The notes under the pieces: generated by a model | The model's input: the letters and a program-made list of their open reading frames with translations, nothing else | Told to the model about the DNA's origin: nothing | The model's database searches: none | Program-made: the position numbers and the translations under genes | Shown: positions 8,676 to 15,503 of the stretch, piece by piece | Position numbering within the stretch: the first letter of the stretch is position 1 | Layout: every line of letters starts with the position of its first letter | Assembly: GCA_031264445.1 (NCBI GenBank) | Contig: JAISDW010000009.1 | Location: forward strand, 1 to 36,948 | Length of the DNA: 36,948 nucleotides | DNA from: Elusimicrobiota bacterium | Lineage (GTDB): Bacteria > Elusimicrobiota > Elusimicrobia > Elusimicrobiales > Elusimicrobiaceae | Direction: 5' to 3'

Positions 8676-10559
8676 TTAACCTCCCACCGATACCGCGCCG
8701 AATTTGCACGCGGACGCGCACGCGCCGCATTTTATGCATTTTGAGGCGTCTATCTTATGCGCCTGCCTGACCTCGCCGCTTATTGCGCCCGCGGGGCAGA
8801 CGCGTTTGCACGCCGTGCAGCCCTTGCATTTGACGGCGTCTATAATATACTTGGCCAAAGCCTTACAGTTATTGGTAGGGCAGGTTTTATCCTTAATATG
8901 GGCCAGGTATTCGTCCTTAAAATATTTTATGGTTGAAAGCACTGGATTGGGCGCGCTTTTGCCCAGCCCGCAAAGCGATGAAACCTTAACCACATTGGCC
9001 AGGCCGTCAAGCAGGTCCAGCGTTTTTATCGTGGCTTTGCCTTCGCTGATGTCATTGAGCATATTAAGCATTTGTTTTGTGCCTTCGCGGCAGGATACGC
9101 ACTTGCCGCAGCTTTCGTTTTGCGTAAAGCCCATGAAGAACTTGGCGATATTGACCATGCAGGTCTTATCGTTCATCACCACCAGCCCGCCGGAGCCAAC
9201 CATCGCGCCTACGGATTTGAGCGAATCAAAATCCAGAGGCAAGTCCATGTGTTCTTTGGTAAGGCACCCGCCCGAAGGCCCGCCGATCTGCACGGCCTTG
9301 AAAGCGTTTAAATCCGCCTCGCCTTTGTCGTTGGCGGTGCCGCCGGCGATTTCGTTCACAATCTGGTGAATTGTGGAGCCGAAGGGCACCTCCACCAGAC
9401 CGCTGTTGCAGACGTGGCCAGTAAGCGCGAAAGTTTTTGTGCCCGGGGAAGCCGCCGTGCCCATTTTGCGGAATTCCGCCGCGCCTATGGCCATAACCTT
9501 GCCGATATTTGCCAGCGTTTCCACATTATTGATAACCGTGGGTTTGCCGAAGAGCCCGCTCTGCGCCGGAAAGGGCGGTTTGGGGCGCGGCATGCCGCGC
9601 TCGCCCTCGACGGAAGCGATTAAAGCCGTTTCCTCTCCGCATACAAAAGCGCCCGCGCCTTCCATTACATTAATCTTAAAATTATGGCCCGAGCCGAAGA
9701 TGCCGCACCCCAGAATCCCGGCTTCTTCCGCCTGCTTTATTGCAAAACGCACGCGCTCCACCGCAAGCGGATATTCCATACGCACATAAATATAACCTTC
9801 GTCCGCGCCTATGGCGCGCGCCGCGATTATCATGCCTTCCAGCACCGCGTGCGGGTCCCCCTCCATTACGCTGCGGTCCATGAAAGCGCCCGGGTCGCCC
9901 TCGTCGCCGTTGCAGATTACGTATTTTTTATCGCCCTTGCTCTGGCGCGTCAAATCCCACTTTCTGCCGGTGGGGAATCCGCCGCCGCCGCGGCCGCGCA
10001 GGCCGCTGTCGCTTATAGCTTTGCAGATTTCTTCGGGAGTCATTTCATTACAGGCTTTGGCCGCGCTGAAATAGCCGCCGCGGCTGATGTATTCATTGAT
10101 ATCGCCCGGGTTGATTCTGCCGCAATCCCTCAGCAGAAAGCGCGTTTGTTTTTTGTAAAAAGGTATATCCCCGCTTTTGGCGTATTTTTTGCCGTCGGCC
10201 GGGTTTTTGTAAAGCAGCCTTTCAACCGGCTCGTCTTTGAGGACGGTTTTTTCAATAAGTTCCTCAACGTCGCTTTCCTTTACTTTGGTGTAGAAAATAT
10301 CGCCGATGCTGAGCAGCGGGCCCTGCTGGCAGAAGCCCTGGCAGCCGCTTTTTGTGAGGTAGACTTCGCGGCAGCCTTCGGAAATCTGCAGGCTTACGTG
10401 GATTTTACGCTCCTCAAGGCCTTTTTTGAAGGCTTCAAATATTTTGAGCGAGCCGCTTGAAACGCAGCCCGTGCCCGCGCAGACGATAATCTTTTTGGTT
10501 ATATTTTTGTAATTTTTATCGTAAGCGTTTTTTATTGCGCCGAGATCGGTTTTAGGCAT
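8676..10559 (-). CDS. hydB: Bifurcating hydrogenase subunit HydB (NuoF-like, FMN/NADH)
   Basis: A 627-residue NuoF homologue. The N-terminal 100 residues form a thioredoxin-like [2Fe-2S] domain (C27, C32, C73, C77). The NADH/FMN core begins near residue 150, with the glycine-rich 'GLRGRGGGGFPTGRKW' at about 187-201 and 'CNGDEGDPGAFMDR' after it. The N3-type cluster motif 'ESCGKCVSCREGTKQM' follows. The last 60 residues carry two ferredoxin [4Fe-4S] motifs ('CKGCTACKRVCP' and 'CIKCGACASAC'). This is the NAD(H)-binding, flavin-containing subunit where bifurcation is thought to take place in HydABC enzymes. Its ATG overlaps the hydC stop by 8 bases, indicating translational coupling. Confidence 0.95.
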   Translation of the reverse strand: MPKTDLGAIKNAYDKNYKNITKKIIVCAGTGCVSSGSLKIFEAFKKGLEERKIHVSLQISEGCREVYLTKSGCQGFCQQGPLLSIGDIFYTKVKESDVEELIEKTVLKDEPVERLLYKNPADGKKYAKSGDIPFYKKQTRFLLRDCGRINPGDINEYISRGGYFSAAKACNEMTPEEICKAISDSGLRGRGGGGFPTGRKWDLTRQSKGDKKYVICNGDEGDPGAFMDRSVMEGDPHAVLEGMIIAARAIGADEGYIYVRMEYPLAVERVRFAIKQAEEAGILGCGIFGSGHNFKINVMEGAGAFVCGEETALIASVEGERGMPRPKPPFPAQSGLFGKPTVINNVETLANIGKVMAIGAAEFRKMGTAASPGTKTFALTGHVCNSGLVEVPFGSTIHQIVNEIAGGTANDKGEADLNAFKAVQIGGPSGGCLTKEHMDLPLDFDSLKSVGAMVGSGGLVVMNDKTCMVNIAKFFMGFTQNESCGKCVSCREGTKQMLNMLNDISEGKATIKTLDLLDGLANVVKVSSLCGLGKSAPNPVLSTIKYFKDEYLAHIKDKTCPTNNCKALAKYIIDAVKCKGCTACKRVCPAGAISGEVRQAHKIDASKCIKCGACASACKFGAVSVGG

Positions 10560-11037
10560 TTGCTTTCTCCTTCGCGCAGACGGCGTCTATGAGCGCGGTC
10601 ATCTTTTCCGGCGTCATCTGCGGGTGGACTTCATCGTCCACCACCGCCACCGGCGCTATGCCGCACGCCCCCAGGCATGATACGCATTCCAAAGTAAACA
10701 TAAAATCGTTTGACGTATGTTTTTCGTCCGTAAGGCCCAGACGCTTTTTCGCCGCGTTTATTATGCCTTCGGATTTTTTTACGTGGCACGCCGTGCCGTC
10801 GCATATTTTTATGATATGCCTGCCTTTGGGCACGGTTGAGAAGTGGGAAAAGAAAGTCGCCACCCCGTACACTTTTGAAGGCGCTATACCCAGCGAGTTC
10901 GCCACAAAAGTCATGGCGTCCTGCGGCAGATAATTATACTGCTGCTGCACCTTCTGCAGGATAGGTATCAGTTTGCTTGGGTTATTGTCATACTCGTTGA
11001 GAATGGCAATAACGTCGTTCAGTTTTTCTAAGGACAT
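10552..11037 (-). CDS. hydC: Bifurcating hydrogenase subunit HydC (NuoE-like [2Fe-2S])
   Basis: A 161-residue NuoE-type thioredoxin-like ferredoxin. The four cluster ligands are C79 and C84 ('CDGTAC') and C121 and C125 ('CLGAC'), with the family signature 'VYGVATFFSHF' at about 57-66. The length is normal for NuoE/HydC. It passes electrons within the HydABC complex next to the HydB flavin. It is the first hyd structural gene, 34 bases after the rex stop, and overlaps hydB. AAGATGTCC around the start is followed by MSLEKLNDVIAIL; an upstream CAGGAGAC motif can serve as the ribosome binding site. Confidence 0.93.
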   Translation of the reverse strand: MSLEKLNDVIAILNEYDNNPSKLIPILQKVQQQYNYLPQDAMTFVANSLGIAPSKVYGVATFFSHFSTVPKGRHIIKICDGTACHVKKSEGIINAAKKRLGLTDEKHTSNDFMFTLECVSCLGACGIAPVAVVDDEVHPQMTPEKMTALIDAVCAKEKANA

Positions 11038-11071
11038 CTTTTTTTAGTCTCCTGTAATAATTACGGCCGTG

Positions 11072-11770
11072 TTATTTGCGGGCCTGCGTTTCCGCCGCGA
11101 GCAGCTTCTGCGACAGCACGGAAAGCGACGCGCCTAAATCTTCGTTCTGCACTATAATATCCGGCGGGCAGCTGAGCCTCACGGAAGAAAAATTCCAGAT
11201 AGCCTTTATCCCCGCTTTTATAAGCAGGTCCGCCGAGGGCTGGGACTGGCCGGCCGGCACGGTGATAATGGCGAATTTTATTTTAAGCCTTTTAATAAGG
11301 TCAAGGGCCTTTTCAACGGAAAATATTTTTTTGCCGTTAATTTCCGTCCCCTGCAGCCGCGGGTCAATGTCGCACGCGGCAATGATATTAAGCGAATATT
11401 TCGCAAACCCGCCGTAAGAGGCCAGCGCGCGGCCGATATTGCCCACGCCGATCAAAAAAGCGTCCATCTTATCATTGAAACCGAGGAAGTCTTCTATATG
11501 TTTGATAAGTTCCGCGCGGCTGTAGCCGTGCTTTGGGCGGCCTGCGAAACCGGCGCAGGCGATATCCTTGCGCACCTGTATCGCGGTAAAGCCGAAGTTA
11601 TCCGCTATCTGGCCGGAAGACACGCAATCCGCATCCTGGCTTTTGAGGTAATCAAGATAAATAAGTAAACGTCTTATTGCAAGCTCCGGCGCGGGGCGCG
11701 GCGCGGCACTGCGCGCCCGCTTTATGCGGGCGGCATTTTTTGGACGGGCCAAGTTTTGCGTTGAGACCAT
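11072..11770 (-). CDS. rex: Redox-sensing transcriptional repressor Rex
   Basis: A 232-residue Rex repressor, which binds DNA when the NADH/NAD+ ratio is low and lets go when NADH rises. The winged-helix part covers about residues 30-85 ('LAIRRLLIYLDYL', 'SSGQIADNFGFTAIQVRKDI'), and the Rossmann domain starts at 'FLIGVGNIGRALASYGGF' (about 105-121). The C-terminal swapped helix is 'SVLSQKLLAAET'. ATG 11770, with GGGG upstream, is preferred over the TTG at 11815 used in the ORF track. The N terminus carries about 25 extra Ala/Arg/Lys-rich residues before the winged helix. It is the first gene of the hydrogenase operon and sits behind a strong promoter and palindromic operator, so autoregulation with the hyd genes is likely. 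Confidence 0.93.
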   Translation of the reverse strand: MVSTQNLARPKNAARIKRARSAAPRPAPELAIRRLLIYLDYLKSQDADCVSSGQIADNFGFTAIQVRKDIACAGFAGRPKHGYSRAELIKHIEDFLGFNDKMDAFLIGVGNIGRALASYGGFAKYSLNIIAACDIDPRLQGTEINGKKIFSVEKALDLIKRLKIKFAIITVPAGQSQPSADLLIKAGIKAIWNFSSVRLSCPPDIIVQNEDLGASLSVLSQKLLAAETQARK

Positions 11771-11876
11771 AAAATACCCCGCTTGAATACGCGCAAAAGT
11801 ATCCGCAGCACCCAACCGGACTGGAATCCTGCCGCCTCAAAGCGGGCTTTGTTGATATTTTTTTAAAGGAAGCACT

Positions 11877-11898
11877 AATTGATAATTAATTATCAATT
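11877..11898. promoter_or_regulatory. Probable Rex operator (perfect 22-bp palindrome)
   Basis: A perfect 22-bp palindrome whose core is TTGATAATTAATTATCAA. Known Rex operators are 18-bp palindromes of the form TTG-N12-CAA, and this core has exactly that spacing. It begins 2 bases downstream of the -10 box, across the predicted transcription start, where a bound repressor would block RNA polymerase. It lies about 110 bases upstream of rex itself. Confidence 0.8.
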
Positions 11899-11900
11899 TA

Positions 11901-11929
11901 ATTTTATCAATAAAGGAAGTTTATGTCAA
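11901..11929 (-). promoter_or_regulatory. Sigma-70 promoter of the rex-hyd operon
   Basis: Read on the minus strand: TTGACA (11924-11929), a spacer of exactly 17 bases, then TAAAAT (11901-11906). The -35 is perfect and the -10 matches at 5 of 6 positions. It is the only strong promoter upstream of rex, hydC, hydB, hydA, hydS and the phosphatase, whose junctions are all under about 35 bases or overlapping. Confidence 0.85.
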
Positions 11930-12004
11930 CAGCATTATTGTAATGCGCCGGCCGTTTTCTCCCTTTTATAAAGGGGATTGTTCTGATTTTGTATATTTAG
12001 GCAA

Positions 12005-12163
12005 TTTTCTCCCTTTTGTAAAGGGAGTGGCGCGAAGCGCCGAGGGATTTAATGGCAGTAAAGTTGTAAATGACTCTTTATTAATAACAGCTTATATTAA
12101 ATCCTCCGGCGCGAAGTGACAATTGTCACTTCGCGCCACCTCCTTTACTAAAGGAGGAAAAAG
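12005..12163. repeat. Palindromic element, CTCCC-arm family, copy R1
   Basis: A ~160-bp inverted-repeat element. The left arm is TTTTCTCCCTTTTGTAAAGG followed by GGCGC-GAA-GCGCC and GAGGGATTTAATG. The right arm is the diverged reverse complement, ending CTTTACTAAAGGAGGAAAAA. The arm-tip hairpins differ (CTCCC versus CCTCC) but each keeps its own pairing. The right arm contains a perfect 30-bp palindrome (12108-12137). A further half unit (TTTTCTCCCTTTTATAAAGG) lies at about 11955. The element ends 6 bases before the stop codon of the broken pilin gene. Confidence 0.85.
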
Positions 12164-12168
12164 ACATA

Positions 12169-12342
12169 TTAATTTGTATAGCACGGCGGCCAGAAGCAAT
12201 TGTTTGAAACGGTGTTTGTAAAACCGATATCCGCGCAGGTTAGAGTCAGCGGCAGCTTGCGTCCTTCAATGCAAATCAGCTGGTCTGTATCTATAGGCAT
12301 ATACAGCATATATTTGCTTCTTCCGTTTAAAGCCAAATGAAT
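12169..12342 (-). pseudogene. 3' part of IS-interrupted pilin-like gene
   Basis: On the minus strand this stretch reads as 57 codons (IHLALNGRSKYMLYM... ending NCFWPPCYTN) and a TAA stop. It is the missing end of the pilin-like gene at 12872..13249. Joining it directly after codon 121 of that gene (…AACTTG | ATTCAT…) restores one open frame of about 178 residues, close to the 176 residues of the intact pilin-like gene at 27496. Shared C-terminal features include a D-x-x-x-C pattern ('DTDQLICIEG' here, 'KSDRILCFAQ' there). The segment lies outside the ORF track because it has lost its start. The IS200-like element separates the two parts. Confidence 0.85.
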
Positions 12343-12344
12343 CT

Positions 12345-12364
12345 CTATGGGCTTACGCCCATAG
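12345..12364. repeat. Right-end hairpin of the IS200-like element
   Basis: A 20-bp imperfect palindrome with 8-bp arms, CTATGGGC/GCCCATAG, and loop TTAC. The loop and inner stem are the same as in the left-end hairpin, while the outer stem differs with compensatory changes. This is the kind of structure the Y1 transposase recognises. Confidence 0.8.
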
Positions 12365-12371
12365 TCTCACT

Positions 12372-12800
12372 TTATTCAAACAAAGTTTGCCCTAAATCCT
12401 CTTTCCCCTGCTCCTCAACGTACAACTTTATCATTTCCTCATTCACTCCTACTGTACTTACCATGTACCCCTCGGACCAAATCCCATCTGTTCCCCAGTA
12501 CAATCTTTGTAAGTATCCGTATTTTTCTTTCATCGCTTTCCCAGTATTGCATTTTATTATACGCACCACATCGCTAACGCTCATTTTGGGCGGAATACTT
12601 ACAACCATGTGCACGTGGTCCATATCGTGGTTACAATTTTCTATCTCTATCTCGGGATAATGGGATCTTATACGCCTAAGCAGTTTTAAAAAATACTCAT
12701 GGACCCCTGCCGGCCTAAATACTTTCCTACGGTATTTTGTGTTAAATACTAAATGGTATTTGCAATAGTAGACACTATGTCCTTGTTTTTTTAATCGCAT
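12372..12800 (-). CDS. tnpA: IS200/IS605 family Y1 transposase TnpA
   Basis: A 142-residue TnpA. The HUH metal-binding motif is H62-V-H64 in 'DMDHVHMVV', and the catalytic tyrosine is probably Y127 in 'EEMIKLYVEEQ', the expected position for this family. The 'GIWSEGYMVSTVGV' stretch is also typical. All key residues are present and the length is normal, so it may be active. The enzyme would cut and rejoin single-stranded DNA at the two hairpin ends. The ORF runs towards the right-end hairpin, ending 8 bases from it, and starts about 64 bases inside the left-end hairpin. Confidence 0.93.
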   Translation of the reverse strand: MRLKKQGHSVYYCKYHLVFNTKYRRKVFRPAGVHEYFLKLLRRIRSHYPEIEIENCNHDMDHVHMVVSIPPKMSVSDVVRIIKCNTGKAMKEKYGYLQRLYWGTDGIWSEGYMVSTVGVNEEMIKLYVEEQGKEDLGQTLFE

Positions 12801-12863
12801 GCTTCTATCTTACTATTTTCTATCGCGACGAACATCGGGCACGGATTTAGGGAGGAACTCCCT

Positions 12864-12883
12864 CCACGGGCTTACGCCCGTGG
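12864..12883. repeat. Left-end hairpin of the IS200-like element
   Basis: A 20-bp palindrome CCACGGGC-TTAC-GCCCGTGG. The truncated pilin frame runs into it and stops at the TAA formed by its loop. It pairs with the right-end hairpin at 12345-12364. Confidence 0.8.
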
Positions 12884-13249
12884 ATTCAAGTTCGGTACAT
12901 ATTGAATTTTTTCGCCGTCAAGCGGTCCTATAAAAGCCGCCTTGCCGGAACTTTCTATTACGGAGGAAAATTTATCGCAGACAAGATAATTAAGGGTACT
13001 GACCTGCTCCATTGAGCAACCGGGGAAACTTATATCCAGCTCGCCATAATTTGCGGGGTTGTAGCCGCGCGCCATCTTAAATATCTTTATGGCATTGTTT
13101 ATGGTTTTGATAACGGATATCTGCTGGGCCGCGGTACTCCTGTTCACGGCTTTTTGATATTGCGGCAACGCGATTGCGGCCAAAATGCCGATAATTAAAA
13201 CAACTACTAATAATTCAATTAGAGTAAAAGCCTTTTTATTCAGTTTCAT
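12872..13249 (-). pseudogene. Type IV pilin-like gene, 5' part, truncated by the IS200-like element
   Basis: The frame reads 125 residues beginning MKLNKKAFTLIELL, with the prepilin methylation motif (KA/FTLIE) and the hydrophobic N-terminal helix 'VVVLIIGILAAIALPQYQKA'. The last four residues (NPRA) are read from IS DNA; true pilin coding ends at codon 121 (12887). The remainder is at 12169..12342. The start is supported by AGGGGAA 4 bases upstream. Intact, this would be a pseudopilin or minor pilin exported by the type IV pilus or type II secretion machinery. The hydrophobic helix can still be made, but the C-terminal globular domain is incomplete. Confidence 0.88.
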
Positions 13250-13286
13250 TTGTTTCCCCTAGTGGATTTAGTTATATGCCTACATA

Positions 13287-13317
13287 ATTATATACTAAAA
13301 CCAATTCGCTTGTGCAA
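13287..13317 (-). promoter_or_regulatory. Possible promoter of the interrupted pilin gene
   Basis: On the minus strand, TTGCAC (13312-13317), 19 bases, then TATAAT (13287-13292). The -10 is perfect but the spacer is longer than ideal. The pilin gene at 27496 has a similar arrangement (TTGACG-19-TATAAT), which lends mild support. Confidence 0.4.
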
Positions 13318-13327
13318 GGGGGTAAGC

Positions 13328-13360
13328 AAAATCCCCGCGTATTTAATACGCGGGGATTTT
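13328..13360. terminator. Strong hairpin terminator, possibly bidirectional
   Basis: A 15-bp perfect stem, AAAATCCCCGCGTAT / ATACGCGGGGATTTT, with loop TTA. A and T runs at both feet allow termination in either direction. It lies downstream of the CpXC-cca operon on the minus strand, about 170 bases after the cca stop, and upstream of the pilin gene, so it probably insulates the two. Confidence 0.8.
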
Positions 13361-13400
13361 AGTGCGGTTAAATTTTTCACTCTTGTTTTACATTATTCTT

Positions 13401-13495
13401 CCTCTCCCTTCGTGATGGGAGAGGGTTAGGGTGAGGGCGGAAATTATCTTCTCCCTTTTGTAAAGGGAGTGGCGCGAAGCGCCGAGTGATTTAAG
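13401..13495. repeat. Compound repeat: CCTCTCCC hairpin plus one CTCCC arm
   Basis: A hairpin CCTCTCCC-N9-GGGAGAGG and a GGGTGAGGG tail, then a single left arm of the R-family (CTCCCTTTTGTAAAGGGAG, GGCGC-GAA-GCGCC, GAGTGATTTAA). Nearly the same compound arrangement, in the same order and with the same GGAAATTATCTTCTC linker, recurs at 35604-35680. No matching right arm is present here. It occupies the space between cca and the terminator. Confidence 0.75.
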
Positions 13496-13526
13496 TGCAG
13501 TAAAATTGAAAGACCGTAAAATCGTA

Positions 13527-14636
13527 TTAAACTTTAAAAATCTTAAGCGCTTCTTTTTTGGTTCTTATTTCGCCGGCGAATTGCAGACGGGCGGTTTTCC
13601 TGAGCGCCGCACCCAGCGCGCCGCCCTGCAGGCCCAGCTTCTGCAAATCCCCACCGGCAATGACAAGCGGGCGCAAAGCGGCGGCAGGAAGGCCGGGCGC
13701 ATATAATCGGGCAATCTTTTTCTGCGCGGCGTTCAGCGGGCGCGCAAGAGCGCGTTTATTTTCAAAAAAATCAACTACGGCAACGCATTCATTGTAAAGC
13801 CCGCGCTCCAAACGCAGCGACTTTAAGAAATCCGCGCCTTTAGCGCCCTGCGCCAGGGCAAGCAGCGTAAGCCGCGCGGACAAATCTTGAACCTTTTCAA
13901 TAGCCGGCGGGCATTTTAGGCCCGCGTAAACAAATTTTAGCGCGCCGTATTCGGCCGCCAGCTTCAAAGCGGGCAGCGGGTTTTTTTCTTCCAGGATTTT
14001 CAGGAGCTCCTGCCGCACGCGCTCGCGCGAGAGCAGGCTTATAAACCCGCCGCGCACGGCGGCTTTCAGCAGTTTTTCCGTAGCAGGCTCAAGCCGCCAG
14101 CCAAAACGCGCTGCAAAGCGCACAGCGCGGAAAACTCTTGTAGGGTCGTCCTCAAAACTTTTGGGGTGAAGGATTTTTACAATTCCCGCGTCTATTGCAG
14201 CGCGGGATTCAAATAAATCATAACTTTTAAAAAATTCCGACGGCAGCAGGCTTAAGGCCCAGGCGTTTGCGGTAAAATCCCTGCGGTATAAATCATCTTC
14301 AAGATTGCCCGCGGCTACGTGCGGCAGCGCGGCGGGTTTATCATAAACCTCCTTGCGGCAGCGCACAAAATCAATTTTAAGGCCGCCGTCAAAAACCGCG
14401 CGCGCGGTGCCGAAATTATTAAAATAAACCGCCCGCGCGCCGTAATTTTTTATGCAGAAATCCACCAGCGGCCGCGTATCGCCAAGCGCGCAGATATCAA
14501 TATCACAAGTATTTTTGCCAAGGTAATAATCCCGCGCGAAGCCGCCCACCGCCCACGCCTTAAGGCCCGCGCGCGCGGCGGCCGCGCCAATGGCGGCAAG
14601 TATTTTGAGCTGCGCTTTATTGCCGGCCGCGCGCAT
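13527..14636 (-). CDS. cca: CCA-adding tRNA nucleotidyltransferase / poly(A) polymerase family
   Basis: A 369-residue class II nucleotidyltransferase. The head domain shows 'VGGFARDYYLG' (30-40), the metal-binding D45-x-D47 in 'CDIDICALGD', and 'RRDFTANAWAL' at about 118-128. The neck region contains 'DDPTRVFRAVRFAARFGW', the usual RNA/nucleotide-binding helix. It would add or repair the CCA end of tRNAs. The adjacent tRNA-Arg gene has no encoded CCA, so the function is needed here. A poly(A) polymerase role cannot be excluded from sequence alone. It starts 2 bases after the CpXC gene's stop, and both are on the minus strand. Confidence 0.9.
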   Translation of the reverse strand: MRAAGNKAQLKILAAIGAAAARAGLKAWAVGGFARDYYLGKNTCDIDICALGDTRPLVDFCIKNYGARAVYFNNFGTARAVFDGGLKIDFVRCRKEVYDKPAALPHVAAGNLEDDLYRRDFTANAWALSLLPSEFFKSYDLFESRAAIDAGIVKILHPKSFEDDPTRVFRAVRFAARFGWRLEPATEKLLKAAVRGGFISLLSRERVRQELLKILEEKNPLPALKLAAEYGALKFVYAGLKCPPAIEKVQDLSARLTLLALAQGAKGADFLKSLRLERGLYNECVAVVDFFENKRALARPLNAAQKKIARLYAPGLPAAALRPLVIAGGDLQKLGLQGGALGAALRKTARLQFAGEIRTKKEALKIFKV

Positions 14637-14638
14637 TT

Positions 14639-15274
14639 TTATATCCTCGGCGGCAGCGGCGTGCCGGCGGAAATATCTTTTATAAAAGCCGCAAGCAGCC
14701 CCATGGCCGGATTTTGGGCCAGCACTTCTTTTGAGGCTTTAAGCGCGGTTTCTTTATTATAATCCGCGACGGCGACCGGAATATAAAACGGCCAGCCCTT
14801 CACGCGCGCTGTGGCGCGCCGCAGCGGCGCAAGTTTAAAACCCTGCTGCGCGGCAAAAGCGGCTATGACTTCGCTCTGCTCGCTTATTTTGGCCTCGTAA
14901 TCAAGCATGGCCTTAAGCTCTTCAAGACCGCGTAGGAAAAAAGGCTCATAGTCAATCTTCATACCGGGCAGATTTTCTTTAAGCAGTTTAAAATCGGCCC
15001 GCATTTTGGTTGTTACTTTTTCAAAATCTTTTTTATCCGCATTGGGCGCGACGAAAGCCAAAAGCTGGGCGGGAGGGTCAAAATAAATTATATTGCGGTC
15101 GTGGTAGAAGAACCTGCCGCACTCGGGGCATTGGACGAGATTAAGCTCTCCGCCGAGTAGGGCCTGCTTTAAATTCTCGTCCTCATCCGCGCCGATTAAG
15201 GCCCAGAATTCCGCTTCAAAAGGTTCGCAGCCGCCGGGGCAGGCCGCGCCGCCCGAACTTTTAATTGATTTCAT
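14639..15274 (-). CDS. CpXC domain protein
   Basis: A 211-residue protein with an N-terminal CpXC-type zinc-ribbon-like region: 'CPGGCEPFEAEFWALI' near residue 12, then 'LVQCPECGRFFYHDRNIIYF' around residue 50, followed by 'DPPAQLLAFV'. The first motif is CPGGC rather than CPxC. The C-terminal half is helical, without recognised motifs. The function of this family is unknown; the cysteine pairs suggest a structural metal. No Shine-Dalgarno sequence precedes the ATG, and a TATAAT ends only 2 bases before it (possible -35 TTGCCG, spacer 18). The mRNA may therefore be leaderless or the true start may lie elsewhere. It is co-oriented with cca. Confidence 0.75.
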   Translation of the reverse strand: MKSIKSSGGAACPGGCEPFEAEFWALIGADEDENLKQALLGGELNLVQCPECGRFFYHDRNIIYFDPPAQLLAFVAPNADKKDFEKVTTKMRADFKLLKENLPGMKIDYEPFFLRGLEELKAMLDYEAKISEQSEVIAAFAAQQGFKLAPLRRATARVKGWPFYIPVAVADYNKETALKASKEVLAQNPAMGLLAAFIKDISAGTPLPPRI

Positions 15275-15325
15275 ATATTATAGTTTACCAAATAACGGCG
15301 CGGCAAAATGTTAAAATAATTATAT

Positions 15326-15398
15326 GCCCCGTTAGCTCAACCGGATAGAGTATCGGTCTTCGGAACCGAGGGTATAGGTTCAAATCCTTTACGGGGCA
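15326..15398 (+). tRNA. tRNA-Arg (anticodon TCG)
   Basis: A 73-nt cloverleaf. The acceptor stem is GCCCCGT/ACGGGGC; the D arm GCTC/GAGT has loop AACCGGATA; the anticodon stem TCGGT/ACCGA has loop CTTCGGA, giving anticodon TCG (Arg, CGN codons). The T arm is ATAGG-TTCAAAT-CCTTT with one U-U mismatch, and the discriminator base is A. CCA is not encoded (next bases are CGG). Confidence 0.93.
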
Positions 15399-15503
15399 CG
15401 GTTTTGCGGACGCAGTGCCGTAATCGGTCCGGCCCAGATTGCGGCATACACGGCGGCCCCAATTTGGTAAAATAAACTATATTATTTCAAAGGAGTTTTT
15501 CTT

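Larger units (their letters stand above)
12343..12886 (-). mobile_element. IS200/IS605-like element, tnpA only, inserted in a pilin gene
   Basis: A 544-bp element defined by the restored reading frame of the pilin it interrupts. The right end carries the hairpin CTATGGGC-TTAC-GCCCATAG (12345-12364). The left end carries CCACGGGC-TTAC-GCCCGTGG (12864-12883), with a second hairpin GGAGG-N5-CCTCC beside it (12851-12865). Subterminal hairpins, no target duplication and insertion next to a short TTGA site (minus strand) are hallmarks of single-strand Y1 transposition. There is no tnpB or accessory gene. The boundary could move by one base because an A is shared. Confidence 0.85.

Noticed and set aside
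8704-9369. 221-residue + strand ORF opposite hydB
   Set aside because: Shadow of the hydB coding strand in a GC-rich region; no family features.
9684-10460. 258-residue + strand ORF opposite hydB
   Set aside because: Antisense shadow; hydB is unambiguous here.
11940-13500. Possible CRISPR array from the recurrent CTCCC...GGGAG units
   Set aside because: The repeats are irregularly spaced, inverted and dispersed over the window, with no regular spacers and no cas genes.
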